A stretch of DNA of 8,644 bases from JADGOV01 sp040002735 (GTDB lineage: Bacteria; Actinomycetota; Actinomycetes; JADGOV01): NCBI GenBank assembly GCA_040002735.1, contig JBDUDX010000242.1, positions 1-8,644 of the forward strand. The letters run 5' to 3'. A program made the position numbers and the translations under genes. The notes under the pieces are model-generated. The model had not been told where the DNA came from and did not search any database. It worked only from the letters and a program-made list of their open reading frames with translations. Positions 1 to 5,282 of this stretch are shown here, in pieces (position 1 is the first letter of the stretch; every line of letters begins with the position of its first letter).

Positions 1-19
1 CGGCGACCAATGGCCTACC

Positions 20-337
20 TCAACGCGTCAGGACCGAAAAGTGCGAAAGTCCACTTCGAATGTCCAGCCATTTTTCTCCCGGCCACCCGTTGGTTTTGCC
101 TTTCACTGATGCTGGAAACTTGCCCTCGTCGTTGCGCCAATCTTCCCAAGTGCCAGCGCTGAAATATGCGCCGGCGCCGGCGCCATGAGCGTGAATCGTC
201 TTCACAAGGGCAGAGGTGGCGTCCTCACCGTCAATGTCCCACGCCTTTATCGAGAGATCTGCAGCAATTTGAGTGCTGCTCGGCAATGAGTCAAGCATCC
301 ATTGCCAATTTTGACCCGGTTGGGGCTTCCAAACCAT
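20..337 (-). pseudogene. N-terminal fragment of a GH114-type (endo-alpha-1,4-polygalactosaminidase-like) glycosidase
   Basis: The 105-residue frame matches the start of the GH114 (TM1410-like) glycoside hydrolase barrel as I remember it: a W-x-P-x-P-G-x-x-W-Q-W opening, an AWDIDGEDA segment corresponding to the usual YDIDLFD strand, then AYFSAGTWEDWR and GWPGEKWLDIR. The family normally has about 230 to 300 residues. Here the family pattern stops right after WLDIRS, and the frame ends at a TGA with the later acidic catalytic motifs missing. Neither other frame of the 50 bases left before the window edge restores the family pattern. The ATG at 337 is supported by GGAGAG eight bases upstream and lies just after the stop of the 95-residue gene. 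No signal peptide precedes the domain, although family members usually act outside the cell. It may be a truncation, a frameshift or a recombination joint. The family call is fairly firm; activity is unlikely. Confidence 0.62.
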
Positions 338-341
338 CAGA

Positions 342-629
342 TCAGCTCTCCAATGCTTTGGGGTAAAGCGACTCCACCTTAGCGCGATTTTCTGCGGTGT
401 CCTCGACGTCGGTGAGCCGACAGTAGCCGGTCTGTCCGAGAACGCGCCTGGCGATGTCCATTTCAGAGCCCTTGTCAGACTTCTTCAAGGCCCACTTGGC
501 GCGCTCCTGGAGCTCGATTTGGAACGGCGTGCCCCCTGTCACGCTCACGGTCTTCCCATGGACAAACAGCACGGCGCCCAGCTGATATCCATTCGGCACT
601 GGCGATTCTATCAAAACGAGTAGTCCCAT
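342..629 (-). CDS. hypothetical protein, 95 residues, left-block operon
   Basis: The frame is intact, from ATG at 629 to TGA. I do not recognise the family. The first 40 residues look beta-rich (LLVLIES, GAVLFVHGKTVSV). The second half is charged and helical (ERAKWALKKSDKGSEMDIARRVLG, split here by eye into two helices). It starts 20 bases after the stop of the preceding gene and ends with its stop just before the GH114 fragment's ATG. Its last codons contain the GGAGAG that serves that gene, so the two were probably translationally coupled. No strong ribosome binding site is visible before its own ATG, so the start is less certain, although an in-frame TAG four codons upstream limits any extension. 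Codon use and GC content match the rest of the left block rather than the GC-rich right half. It is one of only two unbroken frames in that block. Confidence 0.55.
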   Translation of the reverse strand: MGLLVLIESPVPNGYQLGAVLFVHGKTVSVTGGTPFQIELQERAKWALKKSDKGSEMDIARRVLGQTGYCRLTDVEDTAENRAKVESLYPKALES

Positions 630-649
630 GGCTCTATTCTACCATTTCT

Positions 650-949
650 TCACTTGTTCCAAATCACTTTTTTGATGTGCGCGGCACGCTTCCTGACCAG
701 TGCGCCATCTTGCAGCAACTTCAAGCGGCCAGCATTGCGCATTACCGCCGCAACACGCTGACCCAACGAAGCCGCATAAGTCTGCACTTCAGCATCATTG
801 ACGCGAATTGCCGTCATCATGTCCCTGATGAGCTTCACGTTGATGGCACCCTCGGTGCGGAGCTCGGCGATGCGCGACTTCACCTCTGCCCTGACGTCCG
901 GGTCCATGTCCTTGATTGAATCGACATCGACCTTCTCCCAACGCGCCAC
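650..949 (-). pseudogene. C-terminal continuation of the kinase gene beyond an in-frame TAG (99 residues)
   Basis: This frame is exactly in phase with the kinase-like frame upstream: kinase ...KRYH, TAG at 955-953, one Ala codon, then this segment from a GTG at 949. No ribosome binding site serves that GTG, and the sequence begins abruptly with a non-start-like ARWEKVDVDSIKDMD. I therefore think it is the separated tail of the same protein rather than an independent gene. It is rich in helices, with alternating charged residues (DVRAEVKSRIAELR, AHIKKVIWNK), and ends at a TGA. No family is recognised. If the TAG is read through, the residues join smoothly. If not, this is untranslated pseudogene sequence. 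Calling it a separate small gene with a GTG start is possible but less likely. Confidence 0.5.
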
Positions 950-952
950 GGC

Positions 953-1708
953 CTAGTGATAGCGCTTAACCATGGAATCGGAAAGCCCTTTCATTTGCTT
1001 ATCTGTCCAGCCGGCATCGACTGCCGCATTGGCAAGCACGCCAAATTTGCCGATTGAAGCGGCAGGCCCATTGCCATAGCTGTTCTTGAGATAATACAAC
1101 AAGTTGTCCGGCATCCCTGACGCCTTTTCGTGCATCGACAGGTTGTGGTCAATAGGGACAATGTGTGTTTCCGACCTGTCTGGCGTGCCAACCATAATGG
1201 CATTCTCGCCGTGCCGGTCAGTGTTGTTGACAACGAAGTCCAAGACGCCGATGTCAACAAACTCAGCAGGGTCAGTCAAATTCACAAGGTCAGCGGGAGT
1301 GAGCGCCGCCACTGAACTGAGCACCTTTTGCCCTTGGTAATGCGTGTCGGCCCATTCGGTGGCAATCGTGTACTTATTGATTTTCTCGACTTTATCCCAC
1401 TTGTCATAGCCGGCTCTGAGGTAAAGAGCGCCTACGTTAGCCTCATCATTCAACCCGGCAATGCCGCCAGCCTGATAGCCAATCTTGACAATGTGATCGA
1501 CGCCGGTTTCCCTGTCGTGCACCTTGTAAGTCTCTGAGATGCCGCCACCGAGGTCATTCGCCTCAACAGAGTGCCCAGTGTGATTACGAAACGTCTCGGC
1601 GACGTTCTGCACCCCAAGACCTTGCGCAGAACTCGGCTGATGCTTGACGGGACCTGCTCCGCCTTTAGCGTTACCGAGCGTGTCTTTGCTTTGGCATCTG
1701 GCTGACAA
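953..1708 (-). pseudogene. atypical PI3/4-kinase/HipA-like protein kinase domain, interrupted gene
   Basis: This 251-residue open frame carries kinase features in order: a glycine-rich loop GGGISETYKV (residues 54-63), a candidate ATP-binding lysine in HIVKIG (K75), a conserved-looking acidic residue in NDEANVG (E89), a catalytic loop LDFVVNNTDRHGEN (D157, D164-R165-H166, N169) and a metal-binding strand VPIDHN (D187). The D-x6-D-R-H-x2-N pattern followed by I-D-H is typical of the atypical kinase group that includes PI3/4 kinases, HipA and related bacterial and phage kinases. The domain core therefore looks complete. The nominal start is a TTG at 1708 without a proper ribosome binding site and right after TAG-TAA. 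The true N-terminus more likely lies in another frame, starting at 1796. The frame ends in a TAG with an in-phase continuation below. The kinase-fold call is good; substrate and partner are unknown. Confidence 0.6.
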
Positions 1709-1796
1709 GCTTTACTACTGAAGGCCCAACTCCATCGTCCTTGCCCCAGCGGCCATGACAATCGCGGTGCTGCTTGGGATCGTAATGCCAACCCAT
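1671..1796 (-). pseudogene. N-terminal piece of the kinase gene with a phage-like H-R-D-x-x-G-R-W linker
   Basis: A 41-residue frame starts at ATG 1796. AAAGG stands seven bases before it, and the start is only 11 bases after the stop of the small gene upstream. It opens GWHYDPKQHRDCHGRWGK. From memory, a similar short D-P/H-R-D-x-x-G-R-W/F segment occurs near the start of actinophage structural and MuF-type proteins and their fused effector domains. The frame runs into a TAA at 1673-1671, inside the stretch where the kinase frame has already opened one base later. The span from this ATG to the TGA at 650 is 1147 bases, one more than a multiple of three. A single one-base shift therefore rebuilds a protein of 381 residues, counting the TAG position as one. 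I infer that this is the true start of the kinase gene. Confidence 0.5.
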
Positions 1797-1807
1797 CAGG
1801 AAACCTT

Positions 1808-1993
1808 TCAGGTGGCTTTGGCGTCTAAGGGCGTGGCAAATTGCTGGTGATCTGCGTGGCGGTTCCTGGCTTTGTCTTGTTTTTCACGCCTGGCTTCTTC
1901 AATAACTCCGCGATAGACAAGGGTGGCAGCTCCTCTGCTTTCGTCGCTTCCGACGAATTCGCCGGTTTCCTTGCTCGATTGAGATTTCGCCAT
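1808..1993 (-). CDS. small hydrophilic hypothetical protein, 61 residues
   Basis: An intact short frame from ATG at 1993 to TGA at 1808. AGAGG lies six bases upstream of the ATG, a good ribosome binding site. The protein is hydrophilic and lacks a membrane segment or cysteines. A Ser/Glu/Gly-rich first third (KSQSSKETGEFVGSDESRG) is followed by a basic, helix-prone stretch (VIEEARREKQDKARNRHADH). I know no family for it. Its start overlaps the end of the interrupted upstream frame, and its stop lies 11 bases before the ATG of the kinase gene's N-terminal piece, as in a compact operon. Small charged proteins of this kind are common between structural or accessory genes of phages and plasmids, but that is only context. 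Confidence 0.5.
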   Translation of the reverse strand: MAKSQSSKETGEFVGSDESRGAATLVYRGVIEEARREKQDKARNRHADHQQFATPLDAKAT

Positions 1994-2252
1994 GGTAGTC
2001 CTCTGCTAGTTTGTTTATTTCGGCTATCTTATCACCCGCAAAGCTGACAATTGTGAGCTCATTGGTGTTTGAGTCAATGCTGCAAAACTATAGCCCGCGA
2101 GCGTCGAGAATCGCCCTCAATTCAGATTTCGTCAAGTGCTTCGGCATCTTGATGCTGACAAGCGCATCACTACCCGTGTCATTGTGCACGAAATTGAGAA
2201 CCGTTAGTTGATGCCCAGCTAGTCCCTTTTCCGCTGCGATAACCCTCGAAGT
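1899..2252 (-). pseudogene. downstream remnant of the interrupted frame B (contains an internal TAG)
   Basis: Directly after the TAG that ends the 109-residue frame, the same reading frame continues with protein-like sequence: TSRVIAAEKGLAGHQLTVLNF, then VHNDTGSDALVSIKMPKHLT, then KSELRAILDARGL. A second TAG (2054-2052) follows, and then FCSIDSNTNELTIVSFAGDK and IAEINKLAEDYHGEISI. The alternation of strand-like and helix-like segments, normal amino-acid mix and absence of low complexity argue that this was coding. The frame finally stops at TGA 1901-1899. Its last 28 codons turn unusually Arg/Lys-rich and overlap the next gene, so the original end was probably near 1980. No start codon with a ribosome binding site exists within it. 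No family is recognised. Confidence 0.45.
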
Positions 2253-2582
2253 CTAAGCGTCAGTCTCGATGCGCTGCATAATCGAGTCTTCCGTCCCGTA
2301 TTCGGTGGTGTCACCGATAAGACTTAAGACTACGCGAGTCAAGCATCGGCGCGCCATAACGGGCATTGATAGCAATGCACTTTCGAGGAAAGTCGCGTGT
2401 TGTGGCGAATCCATAGCCTCAAGCGCTTGCTCGAAGTTCAATTCTTTGTCATTGCCGCTGAATAGCTGCGTCGCTGAGTCTAGTCTAGTCTTTACCCAGC
2501 TTGGACTCCATTTGTGCGGCAAGCTTGCTGCCTTCGCGGCCTGACCAACGACCGTGCCAATCTCGCCTTTCGCAAGGGTCAA
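2253..2582 (-). pseudogene. central segment of frame B, hypothetical, 109 residues
   Basis: This frame is open from a TTG at 2582 to a TAG at 2255-2253. Its sequence is helix-rich and soluble, with a WSPSWVKTRLD motif near residue 27 and a Met/Leu-rich helical middle (ESALLSMPVMARRCLTRVVLSLIG). No family is recognised. It lies in the same phase as the 48-residue frame upstream, separated only by a TGA and four codons, and as the remnant downstream, separated only by the TAG. The TTG has no ribosome binding site. All three pieces together span 843 bases, or 281 codons including stops, which fits one gene of roughly 250 to 280 residues broken by three nonsense codons. An independent gene with a TTG start is the alternative. 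Confidence 0.45.
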
Positions 2583-2594
2583 AGTGGGGCAATG

Positions 2595-2741
2595 TCAAAG
2601 CTGCTCGTCTGGGTCTTCGTCAGTGGGCAGTACGGGACCTCTGTCCTGATTGACATAACTCACGCGCGCAAACCAAGCCGACATGCGCTTGCGCTCCTCG
2701 ACAGGGTCTGAATCTACTTCAATTTCGTTAGCGTCACTCAT
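2595..2741 (-). CDS. 48-residue acidic protein, or N-terminus of broken frame B
   Basis: ATG at 2741 overlaps the stop of the membrane-protein gene in an ATGA arrangement, a classic sign of translational coupling. The product is acidic, with two DPVEE/DEDPDEQ clusters around a short aromatic core (MSAWFARVSYV). It stops at a TGA at 2597-2595. Acidic C-termini like this can be natural ends, so it may be a complete small protein. The same frame, however, stays open past the stop for another 109 codons with no new ribosome binding site, so the TGA may equally be a nonsense mutation in a longer gene. No family is recognised. Confidence 0.45.
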   Translation of the reverse strand: MSDANEIEVDSDPVEERKRMSAWFARVSYVNQDRGPVLPTDEDPDEQL

Positions 2742-3113
2742 AACTTTTGCAACTCCTTCAGCCAGATGTCAAACACTGCAGTGTTGATGTAGTCAGATAA
2801 GGCTATCTGATAAGTGTTCCCTAGAATAGCGGCTACCTCTCGAGCGATTTCTATTCGCCAGGGCCGCCGCGGCTTTCTTCGCTGCCGCTGCTGACCGGGC
2901 CCTCGCCGCGTCCGCGTTGGCCTTGTCTCGAGTTTGCAAATTTGCCATCGCAACATTCGTCTTCTTCATTGCGGCATTCTGCCGGCTCAGCAGAATGCCG
3001 GCGCCTACGCCACCGACAATAAGAATGGCAAGTGCGGCGGCCAGAATTGGCAACCATGGACTCTTGTTCGAGGACGTAGTGGCCCTCGTGTGTTCGGTCG
3101 GTGCGTTATCCAT
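2738..3113 (-). pseudogene. single-pass membrane protein split by a +1 frameshift
   Basis: ATG at 3113 follows GAGGAG at a five-base spacing. The first frame gives a polar N-terminus of about 19 residues, one clear membrane helix (residues about 20-42, WLPILAAALAILIVGG onward), then an Ala/Lys/Arg-rich, coiled-coil-like stretch (MKKTNVAMANLQTR, ARSAAAAKKAAAALAN). After that the frame turns into Arg/Ser-rich nonsense and stops at 2793. One base over, from about 2856, a convincing continuation appears (IEIAREVAAILGNTYQ, ALSDYINTAVFDIWLKELQK), ending at 2738 in an ATGA overlap with the next gene. The full span is 376 bases, one over a multiple of three. I conclude that this is one gene of about 125 residues with a one-base shift. 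It would sit in the membrane with the helical tail probably cytoplasmic or periplasmic; orientation is not determined. Family unknown. Confidence 0.55.
2972..3000. repeat. perfect 11-bp inverted repeat inside the membrane-protein gene
   Basis: CGGCATTCTGC (2972-2982) and its exact reverse complement GCAGAATGCCG (2990-3000) flank a seven-base loop CGGCTCA. It lies in the coding sequence just after the membrane helix (codons for GILLSRQNAAM). No T-run follows on either strand, so it is not a standard terminator. Confidence 0.6.
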
Positions 3114-3316
3114 CGATGCTCCTCGTAGTTTGCTTGCCTCCTCCTGACACTAAACGTCGAAAGCGTCTGCGAATACCGCCACTGGGTGAAGGTGCGAGCG
3201 CGAATGGGTGACGTTCGAAGTACTCGACCTATTTACTGCGGACATGTGCTATGTCATTTCCGACGTAATAGTTGGTTTGCGAAAGGGCACTACTTCGGTG
3301 ACGCACCGCCGTGGGG
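3106..3316. other. intergenic region at the composition boundary
   Basis: About 200 bases separate the left-block operon from the SDR gene's stop. AT content rises in the middle (3225-3285). I see no tRNA, no long repeat and no convincing rho-independent terminator below the SDR gene. A short GGGGT/ACCCC inverted repeat at 3313-3330 overlaps the SDR stop but has only five pairs. The ribosome binding site of the membrane-protein gene lies at 3119-3124. A plus-strand frame opening at 3208 has no ribosome binding site and runs into the SDR antisense strand, so I do not regard it as a gene. Confidence 0.5.
3230..3257 (-). promoter_or_regulatory. candidate sigma-70-type promoter for the left-block operon
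   Basis: On the minus strand ATGACA (3257-3252) is followed after 16 bases by TAAATA (3235-3230). The first hexamer matches the -35 consensus at five of six positions; the second is a weaker -10 match. It lies about 115 bases upstream of the first gene of the block, in the most AT-rich stretch of the intergenic region. The match is by eye only. Confidence 0.25.
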
Positions 3317-4102
3317 TCAGTGCGAACCCCGGGCCGACCAGCCGCCGTCGGAGGCGATGGTCTGACCGGTCACCCAGTCGGCCTCATCGCTACACAGCCA
3401 GGACACCAACCGGGCGGTGTCCTCGGGACGGCCCCAGCGCCCGCTCGGGCTTGCCTCCGCAACGCGGCGGTGCAGGGCTCCGTTCGCGTACCCGGTGTCG
3501 TTCGGACCGGGATTGACACAGTTGACCGTGATCTGGCGAGGGGCCAGTTCCACGGCGAGGGCCGGCGTCAGTTGCTGTACGACCGCCTTGGAGGCGATGT
3601 ACGGCAACTCCGCCGGCATCGCACCGTGGTACTGCCCGGAGGTGAAGAGGATCAGCCGGCCACCCGTCCGGCCGTCATGCTGCTTCGCGAAGTGCTTCGC
3701 CAGCAGCAACGTCGCCCGGGCGTTGACCGCAAAGGACAGGTCCAACTCCTCCGCGGTCAGCTCGCGGAGAGACTGCCGCGAGCTGCGGGCGTGGTTGGCG
3801 ATGAGTACGTCGATGTGCCCGTACGCGGCGCCGGCTGCGGCGAGTACCTGCCGCGGCGCATCGGCGTCGGCGAGATCCACAGCGAGGTACTCGGCCGGCG
3901 AACCTTCCCGGCGCAGCTCGTCCCGGAGGTACGGCCCGCCGGCGGCGTCCGCACCCCACGGCTGGTCCGGGTCGTGTGCGGACCAGCCGGTGAGCAGCAG
4001 CCGGTAGCCATCCGTCGCCATCCGTCGGGCCAGGGCTGCGCCGATGCCCCCTCGGCGGCTGACGCCGGTGATGATCGCGGTCCGACCTGCCCCGGACCTC
4101 AT
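3317..4102 (-). CDS. short-chain dehydrogenase/reductase (SDR), FabG-like, NAD(P)-dependent
   Basis: The product has 261 residues, normal for a classical SDR that oxidises an alcohol or reduces a keto group using NAD(P)(H) in the cytoplasm. Visible motifs in order are: a Rossmann loop TGVSRRGGIG (12-21, a lengthened TGxxxGxG form), D76 in AVDLAD that would contact adenine, IANHA (101-105) in place of the usual NNAG, N127 in FAVNARA, catalytic S155 in FTSGQYHG, Y168-I-A-S-K172, and VNPGPNDTG (196-204). The whole S-Y-K-N tetrad is therefore present. Residues 40-60 hold a longer insert than usual after beta-2 (GWSAHDPDQPWGAD). I chose ATG 4102 because the Rossmann strand begins nine residues later and the upstream open frame is only GC-rich antisense. 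The ribosome binding site is weak. It diverges from the ATPase gene. Substrate cannot be read from sequence; 3-oxoacyl-ACP reductase is only the generic label. Confidence 0.85.
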   Translation of the reverse strand: MRSGAGRTAIITGVSRRGGIGAALARRMATDGYRLLLTGWSAHDPDQPWGADAAGGPYLRDELRREGSPAEYLAVDLADADAPRQVLAAAGAAYGHIDVLIANHARSSRQSLRELTAEELDLSFAVNARATLLLAKHFAKQHDGRTGGRLILFTSGQYHGAMPAELPYIASKAVVQQLTPALAVELAPRQITVNCVNPGPNDTGYANGALHRRVAEASPSGRWGRPEDTARLVSWLCSDEADWVTGQTIASDGGWSARGSH

Positions 4103-4253
4103 CGGCCGAGCGTAGGTCCGTCCGAGGCTGCTCTGGCAGGGGGGCCAACTCGGGCGACGTCGTACTCGAGATCGATTAATTCGGTCGTGAACCCCCCCGG
4201 CAGTGGGTAACACTCGGGGAAGGAGTGCGAAGACTCGGACCGGAGGGCGCGGC
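4103..4253. promoter_or_regulatory. divergent promoter region between SDR and ATPase genes, with AT-rich near-palindrome
   Basis: These 151 bases must carry the start signals of both flanking genes. The only AT-rich patch is around 4171-4183, with the near-palindrome CGATTAATTCG centred on ATTAAT. That is a plausible operator or -10 neighbourhood. A seven-C run follows at 4192-4198 and GGGTAA at 4205-4210. GGGTAA resembles the -10 of actinobacterial sigma-B-type promoters, but I find no matching -35 at the right distance. No promoter is called. Confidence 0.3.
4242..4246 (+). promoter_or_regulatory. ribosome binding site that decides the ATPase start
   Basis: GGAGG stands seven bases before GTG 4254. 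The frame is also open from an upstream GTG at 4203, but that codon lacks such a site, so 4254 is preferred. Confidence 0.6.
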
Positions 4254-5282
4254 GTGACCGATGCTGAGCTGCGACTCGCCAAGGAGTCGCATGCTGCTCG
4301 GCGCGCTCGCCGTTTCCTGAACGAGTCGCTCGCGGAGGAACCGGCAGAGCTGAGAGCGGATGCCGAGTTGATCGTGTCTGAACTGGTGACCAACGCGCTG
4401 CTGTACGGCGCGTCGCCGGTGACGGTGCGCTTGGGCCGGACACCTGATCGGGTGCGGATCGAGGTGCAGGACGCGGGCGGTGACCTGCCGATCCGCCTCC
4501 ACAGTGGAACCGACGCGATGTCCGGTCGAGGTCTCAGCCTGGTCGGGGCGCTGACCAGCCGCTGGGGGGTCGTCGCACGACATCCCGGAAAGGTCGTCTG
4601 GGCAGAACTGGGCGGAGGTGCGGGCGCGGCCCCCGTCGATCCCGAAGGGGATCTTGCGCTTACGGCGGGCCCAGCAGCAGAGGATCCGGTCGATCCGCCG
4701 CACACCGTCACCCTCGGCTCCGTTCCCACGGACCTGCTCCTGGCGGCCAAATCGCACATCGACAACCTGGTCCGAGAATTCACCTTCGCCCAAGTCGCCT
4801 CCACTCTGAGCAACAAACAGCTACCAGCGGAGCTGGCAGAGCAGGTACAGACCGTTGTGCACGGTTTTGCCGCCGCCCGGTCGCAGATCAAGCGTCAGGC
4901 GGCCCAGGCGGCGGCGCGTGGGGCGAGGGAGACGCACCTCACGCTGACATTGGGGCTGTCGGCCGCGGACGCCGGCGAGCAGTACTTGGCCGCGCTGGAT
5001 CAGGCAGACGCCCACGCGCGGGAGGCGCGGATTCTCACGTTGGAGACCCCACCGCTGCACCGCGTGTTCCGCCACTGGTACGTCGAGGCGTTGGCGACCC
5101 AGCTTCGCCGTGCGGCCGCCGGTCTTGATCCGGCGCCGGTGCCGACGTTCCCGCAACGACTTGCGGCCGAGCTTTCTGCCGACGGATCGGACACGTTGGG
5201 CGTCAGCGCTGCGAGACGCGGGCGACGCAGAGCAGCGACTGCCCGAACGGCGGCTCCCACCGGCGCTCCAGCAAGCGGGTGA
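4254..5282 (+). CDS. RsbW/SpoIIAB-like ATP-binding protein (HATPase_c fold) with C-terminal extension
   Basis: The product has 342 residues. Residues 1-115 form a GHKL-type ATP-binding domain as in anti-sigma-factor kinases: N-box ELVTNALLYG (43-52, with E43 and N47), G1-like DAGGDLP (73-79), G2-like GRGLSLV (91-97) and the typical SRWG (102-105). The rest, about 225 residues, is a helix-rich region opening with HTVTLGSVPTDLLLAAKSHI and containing HRVFRHWYVEALATQLRR. I recall this kind of tail on actinobacterial regulatory ATP-binding proteins, but I cannot assign a function. It ends in an Arg/Ala/Pro tail that overlaps the convergent methyltransferase gene. GTG 4254 has GGAGG seven bases upstream; GTG 4203 is the alternative and adds 17 residues. 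No sigma factor, anti-anti-sigma factor or phosphatase lies in the window. The likely role is partner switching or signalling in the cytoplasm. The domain call is strong; the target is unknown. Confidence 0.8.
   Translation: MTDAELRLAKESHAARRARRFLNESLAEEPAELRADAELIVSELVTNALLYGASPVTVRLGRTPDRVRIEVQDAGGDLPIRLHSGTDAMSGRGLSLVGALTSRWGVVARHPGKVVWAELGGGAGAAPVDPEGDLALTAGPAAEDPVDPPHTVTLGSVPTDLLLAAKSHIDNLVREFTFAQVASTLSNKQLPAELAEQVQTVVHGFAAARSQIKRQAAQAAARGARETHLTLTLGLSAADAGEQYLAALDQADAHAREARILTLETPPLHRVFRHWYVEALATQLRRAAAGLDPAPVPTFPQRLAAELSADGSDTLGVSAARRGRRRAATARTAAPTGAPASG

Noticed and set aside
1450..1791. Minus-strand frame of 113 codons overlapping the kinase gene
   Set aside because: Ser/Arg/Leu-rich reading in the third frame, with no motif. 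The other two frames account for the linker and the kinase.
40..3298. Similar TGCGAAAG-xx-CACT strings near 43-58 and 3279-3293 as possible element ends
   Set aside because: Identity is limited to about a dozen bases with mismatches. It is not enough to call a direct repeat or attachment site, and the left end of the element may lie outside the window.
3313..3330. GGGGT/ACCCC inverted repeat as terminator of the SDR gene
   Set aside because: Only five base pairs, overlaps the stop codon and has no T-run.
3208..3516. Plus-strand frame opening in the intergenic region
   Set aside because: Protein-like only for the first 30 codons, no ribosome binding site, then runs antisense through the SDR gene.
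3311..4210. Plus-strand open frame (299 codons) opposite the SDR gene
   Set aside because: Antisense shadow of an SDR with an intact catalytic tetrad; composition is low-complexity and there is no ribosome binding site.
4103..4891. Extension of the SDR frame upstream to 4891
   Set aside because: The extension lies antisense to the ATPase domain and is Arg/Ser/Pro-rich. The Rossmann motif begins nine residues after ATG 4102, as usual.
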